Of a stretch of DNA of 64,000 nucleotides, positions 35,888 through 47,129 are shown piece by piece (position 1 is the stretch's first letter; each line of letters opens with the position of its first letter). A model generated the notes under the pieces. The model searched no databases and was not told the origin of the DNA. It saw only the letters and a list, made by a program, of their open reading frames with translations. Made by a program: the position numbers and the translations under genes. The stretch is from the NCBI GenBank assembly GCA_001600615.1, contig BCKK01000003.1:570500-634499 (forward strand), in the 5' to 3' direction. This DNA comes from Dioszegia crocea (taxonomy: Eukaryota; Basidiomycota; Tremellomycetes; Tremellales; Bulleribasidiaceae).

Positions 35888-36188
35888 CTCTCTCGAGTGT
35901 AGACGTTGTCAGTACTCTCGAATACAAGTGACAGAGGCAAGACGCAAGCAAGACCAAAAGGCGAATGATGTATTTTGGTCTGCGGCAATCACCGAGATTT
36001 GCTTCCCCCGATCAATAACGTAAGGCTGTGCCTGAGGAATGTTCAAGAAGGCACAGACATTTTGAAGCTGACTCAGGCCATTCATTCGCCTTCACAGCCT
36101 CGATAAACACCCATAATCCCTCGGCGCCCATACCTACCACAACTCAAGGCTCAACTCAACCAGACCTCGACGTCGCGCTTCACCCAAA

Positions 36189-37102
36189 ATGATGGGCTAT
36201 ATCGGTTATGCCGTGGGGATAGCCCAGGTGGTACCCTCTCAACCCTCTCCCGAATCCCCACCTCCAGCCTCACCCGCACCGATCCTCATTGACGGCCATC
36301 ACCCAAGCACCCTCCTCTTTCGAGTATACGACCACAGGTCAGCTTCGCCGCTCGAGAGTGATGGATTCACCGCGACTTCTGCTGAATTCAAACCCGACGG
36401 GCAGAACCTTTCCGGTTCCAAATGGCGAGCGACATACAACAAGTTCTATTACTCCCGCGCCTTTCGTACCTCGGACAGAACGCGAGAGACGATCATCAAG
36501 CACGTCCTAGGTGGATGGCCTGGATATACCGGGAGAGGCTTTACTGGCCCCTCCAACTGGATATCCGCCACCGAGTCGTTTGATTGGGCGGTATGGGAGG
36601 TGGCGAGGCGGCTGGTGGTGCTGAAACGGGGTGTCGTTGGACTGGCACTCTTAGACCAGCACATCTATTGTTCTCCTGCGTACAAAGGGAACAGGTGTGT
36701 CGTGGAGCATGCAGATGAGGCGATAGAGGCGTATGGGGATGACTACTGGCTGGACCCAGACCAGACCGCCGCCCTGAATTTCTCGCGCGCGAGCTCGGAG
36801 GTGGTCTTCTTGGGGAGGATTTTCAACAAGGACATCGTCGATGCTACGCAGTGGACAGAGCAGGTGAGTCATTGGCGAGATTTCAACTTGCCTCGTGCTG
36901 ACGATTGCAGGAACCTGCCTATCCATGTCTCCAGCCGTTCATGGAAGGCTTCTTCAAACCTACAAAACACTGGTCTAGAAGTGGAGACACTTGGCTTGAC
37001 TGGCTGGTGTTCAATCCCCGCGAGCCCTTCAGCAAGGCGATGGTGAAGATAGAGGAGAGGAGGGATCAGCTGGAGAGATCGCGCAGAGGATCTAGGCGGT
37101 GA
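36189..37102 (+). CDS. DUF7587-like protein 1, ADP-ribosyltransferase-like residue pattern
   Basis: 288 residues from two exons (36189-36863 and 36911-37102). The N-terminus is Pro-rich (PSQPSPESPPPASPAP). The conserved part reads LLFRVYDHRSASPLESDGF, NWISATESFDWAVWEV and ASSEVVFLGRIFNKDI, matching what I recall of the fungal DUF7587 family. R45, S126 and E204 sit in contexts resembling the R-S-E signature of cholera-toxin-class ADP-ribosyltransferases (Arg on strand 1, STS on strand 2, final Glu); activity is an inference from that pattern. No signal peptide is evident; GYIGYAVGIAQVV at the N-terminus is only weakly hydrophobic. Ends in a basic tail (RSRRGSRR). Paralogue at 37464. Confidence 0.75.
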
Positions 37103-37463
37103 TGGTCGTGGGGCAGACGGATATTTTTTTGCTGTTTTGTCGAACTTTAATGCCTTTCCACAACTCTCTAGTGGACCTTTGTCGTCGTCCGTATCGCTCT
37201 CCCATGGTCTGAGTTTTCTTGTTCCTTCTGTCTCTCAAATTTTCAAATGTCGCTCTAGTTGTCTCTGTCTTGTCTTCTCAGACGCTGGAGCAGGCTACTT
37301 CCCCTTTGGGTAGCCCTTACGTTATCTCGTGAGCCAGACGCTCACAGCAATTTGATCCCGTTGACTGATATATAAGAGCAGATGGAATTCGAATTCCCCC
37401 CTCCTTCTTCCGTACTTCATTCTCGCCACCCTCTCATACATCAAATCACAAAACTACTCCAAA
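37103..37463. other. Intergenic region between DUF7587-like paralogues
   Basis: Promoter of the second paralogue with a TATA box at 37368-37376. No gene seen. Confidence 0.6.
37368..37376 (+). promoter_or_regulatory. TATA box of DUF7587-like gene 2
   Basis: GATATATAA about 90 bp upstream of the start codon at 37464, followed by a CT-rich leader. Confidence 0.6.
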
Positions 37464-38276
37464 ATGACTCTCGTTGGTCTCAGCGACGCGAGCCGCTACC
37501 AGGATCATCATGATCCCAACATCGAAGTCTGTTATCGAGTTTACGACAACACTGCCGCCTCTCCACGCAGGCAGGACGGTTTCACAGCCACCGCCGCCGA
37601 GTTCCACCACGATCCGCTGGGGAAGATCTCCAACAAGGAATGGATCACTCGCACCTACCCCAACTACAACCATTCCCATTTCCTTACCTCCACCGGTACC
37701 CTCTTTTCTATTCTCGGTCACGTTCTGGGTGGATGGGGAGGCTTTGACGGGATTAGCGCGGTTGCCTCGGACTGGATCTCAACCACTGCTTCCCATGACT
37801 GGGCGATTTGGGAGATTGTGCGCAGGCTTGTCTTTCTGGGGAGGGAGAAGGTTGGACTTAGTACTATACAGAAAACATATGGTAGAGGCTATCAAGGGTG
37901 CAGGTCAATCACCGCTGTGGCGGGAGATGCAATTGCTGCGCTAGTCAAGAAGCGGACGAAGCAGCAGGAAGGTCGACCTGATCAAGTTGATCAGGTCAGG
38001 GCCATGAAATACTCTAGGGCGAGTAGTGAAGTGCTGTTCTTCGGGAGGATCTTCGCGAAGGACATTCTCCAAACTACAACCTGGACGAAGCAAACTCCTG
38101 GGGGTTACAACACCTGGGACCCCGAGTTTGAGGCGTACCTCGTAGCTCCGAAGCATCGCCAGGGCAGCCGTTGGGTTGACTGGCTGATCTTCAAAGCGGA
38201 AGACTCTTTCGCCGTAGCTGCGATGAAGATCCAGGCGCGAAGGAACAAGCTGGAGACTAGCCGGCGGGGCAGATAG
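37464..38276 (+). CDS. DUF7587-like protein 2, ADP-ribosyltransferase-like residue pattern
   Basis: A single-exon gene of 270 residues, paralogous to the gene at 36189. It shares VCYRVYDNTAASPRRQDGF, the HVLGGW segment, DWISTTASHDWAIWEI, and ASSEVLFFGRIFAKDI. R25, S106 and E189 align with the putative R-S-E residues of copy 1, and here the second motif is the more canonical S-T-T. The intron present near the end of copy 1 is absent. The basic C-terminus (ARRNKLETSRRGR) is kept. No signal peptide or TM helix; likely cytosolic or nuclear. Function is unknown; enzymatic ADP-ribosylation is a hypothesis. Confidence 0.78.
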   Translation: MTLVGLSDASRYQDHHDPNIEVCYRVYDNTAASPRRQDGFTATAAEFHHDPLGKISNKEWITRTYPNYNHSHFLTSTGTLFSILGHVLGGWGGFDGISAVASDWISTTASHDWAIWEIVRRLVFLGREKVGLSTIQKTYGRGYQGCRSITAVAGDAIAALVKKRTKQQEGRPDQVDQVRAMKYSRASSEVLFFGRIFAKDILQTTTWTKQTPGGYNTWDPEFEAYLVAPKHRQGSRWVDWLIFKAEDSFAVAAMKIQARRNKLETSRRGR

Positions 38277-38924
38277 GGATGAATGAGGAGGTCATAACAA
38301 GGCGTGTTGTGGCTGGGTCGGGGAGGGTGTTACCGGGCACCCATGACATATAGTAAAACCGGAGAATCTCATAGCTTTGGCATGTATTACATTGCCCCTG
38401 ACTCACTCTCCCAGAAGTACCTGGTGAGGCATTGACTCCAGGTGTACGTTGTCGGCAAGGAATGTGTTGTTCGGGCTAACGTAAGTCGAGCTTTCGCTTC
38501 CAGCTCGGATGCAGAATACGCGGACGCCTTTCTCCTCCCTCTCCACACATCACTACCCCCAATCTGCACCAAATTGGTGTGCCTCTGGCAACCGAATGGT
38601 AGCCGTCTATCGGCTGCGACCGCCGTCGCCTGCCGTCGCCAGTTTCAAGCGGAAAGGGAGGCCATCGTCGCGGTCGACGCGACTTCCCAGCAACACAAAC
38701 ACGTCCTTTGGCTCGTCCTCGACGACCGAAATCTGCTTGACACCGAACTGCACGGGCGATGTCAGTCGACCATGGGATAGCCCTTGATCGTCTCATTGTT
38801 CGAAGATCTCGGGGCCAATTGAGCATTCCATCATGTGCTTTGTCCGGTAACGGATCACTCCCTTTCCCCTCCCCCGCTCACGACTATCGTCTCTCCACTG
38901 CCGGTATCAGTCTCCCTCACCACC
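38277..38924. other. Intergenic region upstream of the first DUF6534 gene
   Basis: Two overlapping opposite-strand open frames lie here without introns or homology; treated as chance. Holds the promoter of the gene at 38925. Confidence 0.5.
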
Positions 38925-40728
38925 ATGCCTGCTGTTCTCGCTCGTCAGATACTACCCAATTCGCTCTATCAGAACTCCAGTCTGATGCCGTATTCCGCAG
39001 GGTAAGTCAAAGGTCTTCTCGCGCGAACAGGGACCCCCAACTAACCCCTCAGTGGAACCCTCGACGCGCTTTTTATGGGCATGGTGGTCATGCAGGCGAT
39101 CACGTACTCTCGTTTCTTCTGGACCGACAGTAGATTCGTTGTCATCATAGTCGTGAGTAGATCTCACGCCAGCCAAACGCGCCTTTATTGATAACCAGAG
39201 CCTGGGCGTGCTCGGTACAACAGGCGCATCAATCATGTGAGTGTTTGCTACCTTGATTTGACATCATAATAATGCTCTATCGGATACCATACTGACTCTT
39301 TGCAGTGTGATCCTGTGGCAGCAATCTATATTCGTGTAAGTCTTCCCCCGAGGCTCTGTATACAACGGAGGTACTGACGAAGCTTCAGCTGGGGCTATGG
39401 CAATATCCTCACTACCACTGTGGCAAAATGTGAGTCTCAGGCGTATCAAATCTCCTGTGAGTGTCCTGACGTTGTCAGGGTATATGTTCTTGGCCTCCTT
39501 CAACATCGCCATCACTTTCTTGGTTCAAGTCGGTCCGATCTCTAGGGCAAAGAGCCAGAATTGACCTTGCAGATGATTTACATCGACCGGAGTCGAAAGC
39601 TATACCAGCACTGGTGGCCTGTGGCAGTGATAACTCCCTTCGCGTAGGTCGATTCTTCATGGTCATTATCAAAGATATGCGCTAATAGCATGCAGACTGG
39701 CCGCATTTGCTTGCCAGGTCGCTTTCGTTCATATCGCATATGGCGCCAAATACCTAAACTTTGACGTGATGTTCAATGATCCTGTAAGTGTCGCGCCCCT
39801 CAGCCCAGATCCCCACTTGCCTCCGTGACTGAAATGATTTGCAAGGCTGATGAGAGCAGGTCTCAAACGGATTGTCTAACGCCTATGTAAGCTCTCTTAA
39901 ACCTTACCGGCCGTTCCTGAGACTGATGTTCCAGCTCTCCCTTACTCTCGTCACCGACTTCCTTATCACTGTGGTCGTGGTGTATGGACTGTACCGCGTC
40001 CAGACGGGTTGGGTCCATACCGATAGGAAGCTAAAGCAGCTGATCATGTGAGTTTTGCTTTCGCTCCGGAATAGCAGTATCGATGACTGACTCTTCAGCA
40101 CATGTTTCGAGGCGCAGATCCCGGCACTGTGTATGTGAGTGATCTCTCACCTTCATCACTCTGCCTCATATCGAGTACTGATGCCATCAGCGCGGCTGTC
40201 GCCCTCGCCTGCTGGCCAAATAAGGATCCCAAAATCATGTCATTTTTGTAAGCTCTTCCCGCGTAATTTGAAATCTTGCCCCATGCTGATCCACTAAGCA
40301 TGTGCACCAGCAAGGTCTACGTACTGGGTATGCTGATCACGCTCAACTTGCGCGGATCACCCGAGGCGTCTTCGGCCGATATGGAAGTGACCTTCGCATC
40401 AAGTACTGGACAGCGGGCCAAGCAGGTAAGCTCTCCTCCCTGCTTCTACATGCTCGTGGAGCTGACAAATGAGCTACAAATAGCGTCCATCTCGAGCGAG
40501 GGTGTCAGTTCGTATGCTCAAGCTGAGGAAGGGGTGAGTTCATTCACAATGCTTCAGTGCCACGCTGATGATTAGACGTTGCGTCGGAAGTCCCTCATGG
40601 AAGCAGACAAGGTCAGAGAGGATGGCGAAGGATCACCTGTGACTAGTCTTGGACATCCGACTGAGCAGCTGTCATACTCTTCAGACCCAGTTGGCCCGCC
40701 CGCTTATCGGGTGTATGTGGGGGTGTGA
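38925..40728 (+). CDS. DUF6534-family seven-helix membrane protein 1
   Basis: A basidiomycete-type multi-spanning membrane protein with seven predicted helices, resembling the DUF6534 family (function unknown, receptor-like topology). Start MPAVLARQILPNS; conserved pieces are GTLDALFMGMVVMQ, FVWGYGNILTTTVAK, QMIYIDRSRKLYQHWWPV, VHTDRKLKQLI, CFEAQIPALC and MCTSKVYVLGMLITLN. The cytosolic tail is variable and charged (AQAEEGTLRRKSLMEADK), ending RVYVGV. It is split by a dozen or so introns, including a 27-nt exon at 39860-39886 (VSNGLSNAY). The acceptor of the penultimate tail exon near 40470-40485 is uncertain because the nearest CAG/TAG breaks frame. Confidence 0.8.
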
Positions 40729-41495
40729 TTAGCGTTGACTAGGGGCTTTCCATCGGTGGTCACTGTTGTGCAGATCAAAAGAATTATTACTAGGCGGTTG
40801 TTGGTCTTGCACATCTCTGCCTTCAGCGTTGCAAGCTGCAAGCAAGCTGCTGTACGAGACATCAGAATACGAGGCGGGAGTCAGCTAGGCACCGGGGCTT
40901 GGCCGAACGTCGACGTCGATTCCTCCCCCTTCGCACTTCCAATCAGCACTCATATCAGACCCCGACAGGAACTGTATACCTCTGTATACAATCTTGCCTC
41001 CTTGCAACATCTTATGCTTTGAGCTGAAACGCGCGGATAGCTGAATCCTGTCGGCGCAGGGGAAGCGAATGTGAAGCGAAAGAAGCGAAGGTCGCTTATT
41101 GTCGACTTGTCCGCAGGGACGCGTCCGATCCGTCCTCGAGGCCTTGACTCTTTCCCTCCAGCTATCCCTCCTGTGTGTTGACAGCCTCTCATGTGTGTCC
41201 GCACACACTGTATCTCGCCGCTCTCTCCAACCTCAGCTCGGCTCTATGTACTCGGCTCCCCCCATACCGCACACACTCGACGGAGGCATACACCCGTCCT
41301 ACGACATTCATGTCGGGCTGTCCTGTCCAGACACTCTGGTCATGGGGTGACCTTTAGTTCCTGCAGATCTGGCAGTCCGATGGTCGGTAACAGACCCCTT
41401 ACCAACTACTCAGATATCTATAAAGGACACCCCGAGTCTGATTCATCCCTCGTCGCCCACTTCCGCACCCACCCCGTCTCACCTATCAATCCACA
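40729..41495. other. Intergenic region between the DUF6534 paralogues
   Basis: Promoter of the second paralogue with CTATAAAG at 41418-41425, about 75 bp before its start. No gene seen. Confidence 0.55.
41418..41425 (+). promoter_or_regulatory. TATA box of DUF6534 gene 2
   Basis: CTATAAAG about 75 bp upstream of the start codon at 41496. Confidence 0.55.
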
Positions 41496-43306
41496 ATGCC
41501 CGCCATCCTAGCTCGTCAGGCCCTCCCGGCTGCACTATTGGCGAACTCGCGCTTGATGTCGTATTCCATCGGGTGAGTGGATCTTCTTGATATCATGTAT
41601 ACTCAGCCCATAGCTGAAGCTTGTCACAGTGGGACTCTTGATGCCATCTTCTTGGGCATGATCATCACACAGGTCTTCTCGTACTGGCATTTCATCAAGA
41701 CTGATAGCAAGCTCGTCGTTGGGATCGTCGTGAGTCCACTCTGCTGTGCGAGTTGCGCATCACTGACAATGAGCGTAGGCTCTGGGTGTTGTTGCTACCT
41801 GTGGAGCTTCTCTCATGTGAGTTATTTCCCGGCGTATTCTCAATCGCGCCGTACTTCTCCGAGCGCGACTATTGCTGACCTGCAGTGTCCTTCTGTGGCA
41901 GCATTCCATCTTCGTGTACGTATATCCTTTGCCGTCGACAGCTCAGTGTTGACCAAGTTCTAGGTGGGGCTATGGCAATATTCTTACGGTTGTCGTGACC
42001 AAATGTAAGCCTCCGTCTATCTCGATTCCATGTATATATACTTGCAGATGCTGATGAGGATAGGGTACTTGTACCTCACCCCTATCAACATCGGCACAAC
42101 GCTTCTGGTCCAGGTACGTCATCCGCATTCAGATATCTCAGGCTCATCATACTGACTGGATCGACAGATCTTTTATATCGACCGATGTCGCAATCTCTTC
42201 AGTCACTGGTGGCCCGTTGCTCTCATCTTGCCTTTCGCGTAAGCTACTCCTTCCAGATCTCTCACCGACGAGATGTGCTGATAGATTACAGGATCTGTTC
42301 ATTCGGCATACAGATCGCTTTCGCGCACCTCGAGTATGGAAGCAGGAAATACTTGAGCATCACCATGTTTGACGATACTGTAAGTTGTGTGCGCCATGAT
42401 GGGTGTTCTTAATCTGACTAGGCTAGGTCCCGAACGCGCTCGCGAATACCTATGTGAGCCGGATTTGATTTCTTCTCGCAAGGTCCATCCGAGCTGATCC
42501 ACGTACAGTTGACTCTCACCATCTTCACTGATGTCCTCATCACGGGAATCGTCGTCTTCGGCTTACATCGAGTCAAGACCGGTTGGGCCCATACCGACCG
42601 AAAGTTACAGCAACTGATTGTGTGAGTCCCTCCTCAGCCACAAGATTGAAGTCACTCGACTGATTATGTAGGACCTGCTTCGAGGCCCAAGTACCCGCCT
42701 TAGCTATGTAAGTGCCTTCGCTTGTTTCTGGCCTTTAGCCTTCGCCGCTAATATAGACAGTGCCGCAGTATCCTGCGCATGCTGGCAGAACCAGGATACG
42801 GTGGTCATGTCCTTTGTGTCAGTTTCACCTATCTCCTCCGCTGAGAGGATCAAGCTGATGTCGCCAGGATGTGTACTAGCAAGATCTACGTGCTGGGCAT
42901 GTTGATTACGCTCAATCTACGCCGGTCATCAGCGGCTCCAGGGGGTGGGAACAATTTGACCTACGCTTCAGGATCGAGCCGCAAGCAAGTGAGTACACGC
43001 ATACTGTGCACGAAGACTTGTCTGACCTTCCAGTCGGAGATGAACTCTTACCCTCTGACCAGCATGCCGGACCTGGCGAGCAGCGAGGCATGTACCAGCC
43101 AAGCTGAGGAAGGGGTAAGTCGTCTCGTTTCTTGATGGTCGGATCTTGAAGCTTACTTGGTCCAGAGTATGGGTCGAAAGCCATCCTGGGAGCACGACGC
43201 TGTCAGTGCTGCTTCTGGTCGTGCCGATGACATTGTGATCGATCGCCCGGGTGACCAGTATGCCTCGACCGCGCGTCTCGCATCCAGACATGCTTTGGGG
43301 AAGTGA
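41496..43306 (+). CDS. DUF6534-family seven-helix membrane protein 2
   Basis: Tandem paralogue of the gene at 38925 with the same exon pattern. Start MPAILARQALPAA; conserved pieces are GTLDAIFLGMIITQ, FVWGYGNILTVVVTK, QIFYIDRCRNLFSHWWPV, AHTDRKLQQLIV, CFEAQVPALAI and MCTSKIYVLGMLITLN. The 27-nt exon is kept at 42427-42453 (VPNALANTY). The cytosolic tail is Ser-rich and ends in SRHALGK. Helices and the HTDRKL loop are well kept while tails differ, so the tails may set specificity. Membrane location is secure from hydrophobicity; ligand or partner unknown. Confidence 0.82.
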
Positions 43307-43542
43307 TTGTGGTACGGAGGGGATTCGCGCCTTTCGGCTTTGGTATCTGCTTCTGCGATCTCTACAGGTTCCGCAAATCTTCTTGATAGAGAATGCACAA
43401 CATAGCTACAGCAAGGCTTCGTCAGTGTGCCGAGTGAGTCTGGGAGGTGATACTGCTATGTCGCCGTAGCGGCAAGCCGAACAAGAGCTAGTGATACATC
43501 TAAGGTTAGAATACAACGCACGCCTTCCGAGAGGTCTCACAC

Positions 43543-44909
43543 TCATCCCTCAGCATCTTGTCTGCCCCTATCCTCTCCTGAGCGCTGACCGAAACCTCTA
43601 CTCCTCTCTTTGCTACGCCTCACCTCCATAGTCCGCCTCACGACCTCGACAACCTTCACAACGGCCTCTGCATCCCCCTCGCTCGGCTCTCGACGGGCAT
43701 ATCGCGCCTGCTCCATGAGTCGAATATACGAGTTGACAAAGAGAATCAACGCCTGATCAGCTGTTTCGGCAGCCGCGGTGCTGAGTGACGCGAGGGATAA
43801 CGGGGGTTGCCCATTCTGGGCGGTCCGAGGATGTGAAGAGAGAAGTAGGTGGTCTACAGTGTCAGCTCCAATAGATAAGGCTGGAATCTAGAGGTACGCA
43901 CGCATATCCGGCAATGTGGACAGCATCTCTGTTCGGAAGTGCTTATCTTCCCACTTCGTACCTGTCAGAAATCAGCTTCGGTGCTTTGACAGACATGCAT
44001 ACCCTGCAGACGTACCTGGCCGACCCCAACCCTCTTGTTCTCCCGTAGTGGCCTGGCTGATATGCGCTATTACCGCCGTCCTGGAGTATTCACTCATGAT
44101 GTGGTCGGCAACAGTCTTTGGGCGTCAATCAGACCAGCCTCTCACGGTGTAGTAGGGACGAAGACTGACCTTTTCTAGATCAAGGTACTTTATCGGCATG
44201 TACGGCTTAGGCATAGCACGCAGGAGCCGCTTGATGGTCAGAAGACGAGACCAGCAGAACATGGCGGAGATGATTGCCTGTAAAAGTCAGCCTGAGCTGC
44301 AGAATGTTTGATCACGCCAATGTCGATCGCTTCCTCCTGAGTAGCTCTGGCAAATCTTCTGGGCTGGCCTCCTCGGATAAGAGGACAGAAGTCTGGCCCC
44401 ACTTCTCCTCGGTGCAGCCTTGTCAATGATGGGGGAAAAGAGATCGATGCTGGCTTTGATCGCCCCCTAAAACACTAGCCCTCTCCCACCCCCATCTTTG
44501 TCCCCTTTCGTCGCCCCCCTCAATACCAACTCGACGCCTCTCTCACACCTCTCTCTCCATTGTTTGCATTTGGCCCACATGATGCTCATACTCCAACTCA
44601 CCACAGCCGCATACGCCGCCGCCAGCACGAAAATGTTCCACCTCCCTTGCAAGCCGCCCCTGATCGCCTGTTCCCCTATCCCATACGCCGAAAGAAGCAG
44701 CAATATCACCAGGACCAAGATGAATACCGCAAAGGTGGTCTGATAGCCTATCACACGCCATAGTGAAGGCCTGCTTGATCTCGAGCGGGCATGTCGAGTG
44801 GGCTTTTTGTGATGGCGAAAGGGGGATCGAGTTGGGGGATAGGTATTGGGATTTGGGCGATGAGCGGAAGTATGACGTCGAGAGCTTAGTAGAGGTGTTG
44901 GAGGGGCCA
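43543..44909 (-). CDS. DLT1: DLT1 family membrane protein (defect at low temperature)
   Basis: Fungal protein with two N-terminal TM helices; yeast dlt1 mutants grow poorly in the cold, biochemical role unknown. Start MAPPTPLLSSRRHTS with a basic region, TM1 (TTFAVFILVLVILLLLSAYG), a short loop and TM2 (IFVLAAAYAAVVSWSMSI), then cytosolic exons including AMPKPYMPIKYLDLEK, a Tyr/Ser-rich segment with a GWGRPGTKWE motif, LSTLPDM, LILFVNSYIRLMEQARYARRE and a charged C-terminus GRQDAEG. Five or so introns, some with uncertain edges between 44150 and 44470. Identified from topology and the WGRPGT and IRLMEQARY regions; tail to tail with the DUF6534 gene. Confidence 0.72.
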
Positions 44910-45265
44910 TAGTGAGCTTGCCCCTCGCGTAGTCCGGATGGAGACTGACTTCACTACTAAGATGATGTGAGGATGAGGATTCCGAAAATGCTTCGAAACG
45001 GCCTGTGCTTGTCCTCCGCGGCTCTCCGCGGATCAACAACAACGGATACCCGTGCGTCACTGTGCGGCCATGGCCACTTTTGCTTACTACGCTTGACGTG
45101 ATGACCTGAAGACCGTGTGATTGCCATAGAAGGCAGGGGCAGCTAGACGGGTATGTAGTAGCCAAGTTGCCGAAGCAATACATTATAATCCCAAAGTTCT
45201 CCTATGTATATGTCTAATTGATCTATCTACTGCTTTCCTAAATTCCTTCCCCTTGTTGCGTAACC
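44910..45265. other. Intergenic region between DLT1 and PRA1
   Basis: DLT1 promoter and PRA1 3' flank. Nothing else seen. Confidence 0.55.
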
Positions 45266-46307
45266 CTAGTGTGCGCCGCAGTGTATGGATCCATCGGCGT
45301 GGGTGTGGCAATCGGCAGCAGCGGAGGCCGAAGCTGAGGGAGCAGCAGCGGCAGCGGAGCTGACAGACCGAGCAGCAGAGGATGTAGTAGGGGCGGCAGA
45401 GGAGGTGGCAGCGGGGGCAGAGGTGGCGGAAGCAGCAGCGGAGGATGAGGGTAGGGGTGCACCGTGGGCGTCGGCAGTGGGGGCAGGGAGGGAGGCAATA
45501 TCTCCAATGCAGGAGTCACCGCCCTTGACGACCTCGTTGATGTAGACGTGGGCAGCAAAGTACTGGAGGACGTCCGAGTCGAAGGGGGCAAAAGTGGCGT
45601 TGGTCTTGGCGAGCTGGACGGCGCCGGCAAGACCGGAAGTGTAGTGCTGAACGGCATTGTCGGTGATTTGGGGGACGTGGAGGAGACGGTGGAGGAGGTC
45701 GACGGACCAGAAGGTGGAGGGAGCGGCATTGGTGAGTTTGTAACCCTTCATGCACATCTCGATGTTGTACCGCCGGTCGGTGTATGAGGCGTCGCAGATG
45801 ACAGTCTCGGACGTGGCGTTGTTGCCTCGCCAGTGACCTCTCCATCCGGGGAATTTACAGTTCTGAGGTGTCAGCAATGGATAGATGAACAGAGAAGGAA
45901 AGACTTACCCCGTCAATGTCGTCACACCTTAGAAGAACACCTGACTTGTCCGAGTACAGCACCGACTCGTAGACACCTAGCGCATTGGCGAATGCCCGGT
46001 CGTTGTCGGCACCGAAGTAGAGCTGGAAGGCTGGGTCGTTGGGACCGTTGGACTTGATGTACTTCTGGGCGAACTCTACGACCTCGTAAGTCTCACTAGT
46101 AAGTCAGCAGATGGCCAATAGGTAAAAGAGACAGTTGACGTACTTGAGACCACGCTCGATCATGCGGCGCTGCGTAGCATTGCACGACTGGTGAATCTCG
46201 ACCCATGACTGAGGGGTCTTGAGATCACGAGAGCCGATGTGAGCGGCGATGTTGACGGGGGAGGCGATGGCGCCGACGGCAGCGGCGAGAGCAAAGACAG
46301 CCTTCAT
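45266..46307 (-). CDS. PRA1: Zincophore, PRA1 / Asp f 2 family secreted protein
   Basis: Secreted zinc-scavenging protein. Signal peptide MKAVFALAAAVGAIAS, then the deuterolysin-like core: SCNATQRRMIERGLK, SGVLLRCDDIDG, CKFPGWRGHWRGNNAT, VICDASYTDRR and the zinc-binding FWSVDLLHRLLHVP and SDVLQYFAAHVY segments, all strongly like Aspergillus Asp f 2. An Ala/Ser-rich stretch leads to a C-terminal Cys/His motif, CHTHADGSIHCGAH, the type of tail that loads zinc in the PRA1 family. Three exons. It is divergent from the ZIP transporter at 47130, across an 820-bp shared region, the same arrangement as PRA1-ZRT1 in Candida and aspf2-zrfC in Aspergillus; zinc-responsive control is expected. Confidence 0.93.
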
Positions 46308-46635
46308 TTTGAGAGTTATGATTGGGTTGGGGTGGGTAGGGAGGTTGAAGTTGTAGGGTAGGTGTTTGGAAAGATTGATGTAAAGGGATGATTGACTAGT
46401 CCTATAATGCTCACCCAATCCTTATATCCTCTGACACTCCACAGAGTGGACCAGAAATTTTGATGAGCGTGAGGAATGACCGGGCGCCAAGCAAGTACCC
46501 ACTTCCATCTGCATCCTGTCAAGTCAGATCATCCGGACCGACCGGTCCCGCCAGAACGCCGAATAACAAGTCCGAGTATCTATCGGGAATGGCAAAGCTA
46601 TCAGCGAGCGGGGATGTAACCTCAATTTTTAGTAT

Positions 46636-46648
46636 CGTGCCAAGCACG
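46636..46648. promoter_or_regulatory. Palindromic candidate operator 1 (CGTGCCAAGCACG)
   Basis: A 13-bp imperfect palindrome around the core GTGCCAAGCAC in the PRA1-ZIP divergent promoter. Confidence 0.4.
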
Positions 46649-46786
46649 GTCGATCCCCCTTCTGCCAGCCGAGTACCCCACAGATGCACGTCCACTTCCA
46701 TGTGGAGTAAGGACTAATCTGAAACTACCATGAGCCCGAGCGGTCAAGGGATAACGAGCGAAGCGTAACGCGTGATTGATGAGAGT

Positions 46787-46803
46787 ACTGTGCCAAGTAC
46801 AGT
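46787..46803. promoter_or_regulatory. Palindromic candidate operator 2 (ACTGTGCCAAGTACAGT)
   Basis: A 17-bp imperfect palindrome sharing ten of eleven core bases with the site at 46637. Confidence 0.4.
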
Positions 46804-47129
46804 CTGGAAAAATTTCCAGAGATAGGAGAGGTGAAACGCCACCGGTCGGGTCCTCAATTCGCTACTCCGTCCATCCATCTTGATCCTTTTTGCATTCCTC
46901 TCTCGCGTCTCTGCACAACTACGACTGTCTAGGTACTCCAACGTGCTCACTGTCGAATGTCTTGGCATGAGCTAACGGAGCGAGGGGCCTCCAGTCGGGT
47001 CTCCATCTGATTCTCACTCTGAAGAATTTTTCGCGAAGATTGCCGACTCTGATCCTAGACGATATATCTGACACCCACCTCAAGGCTCCCAACACCAGTC
47101 CATCTACTCTGACAACTACCATCTACACA

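Larger units (their letters stand above)
46308..47129. promoter_or_regulatory. Shared divergent promoter of PRA1 and the ZIP transporter
   Basis: 822 bp with a minus-strand ATATAAG at 46421-46427 for PRA1 and a weak GATATATC near 47059 for the transporter. The core (T/C)GCCAAG recurs at 46484-46494, 46637-46647, 46790-46800 (plus) and 46958-46968 (minus); the second and third copies are palindromic. These are candidate sites for a zinc-responsive regulator of the Zap1 type; binding is inferred. Confidence 0.55.

Noticed and set aside
38387..38826. Overlapping open frames upstream of the first DUF6534 gene
   Set aside because: Both strands are open, none has introns, homology or codon support; typical of GC-rich noncoding DNA.
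47040..47129. In-frame upstream Met for the ZIP transporter
   Set aside because: It would place 30 residues before a clear signal peptide.
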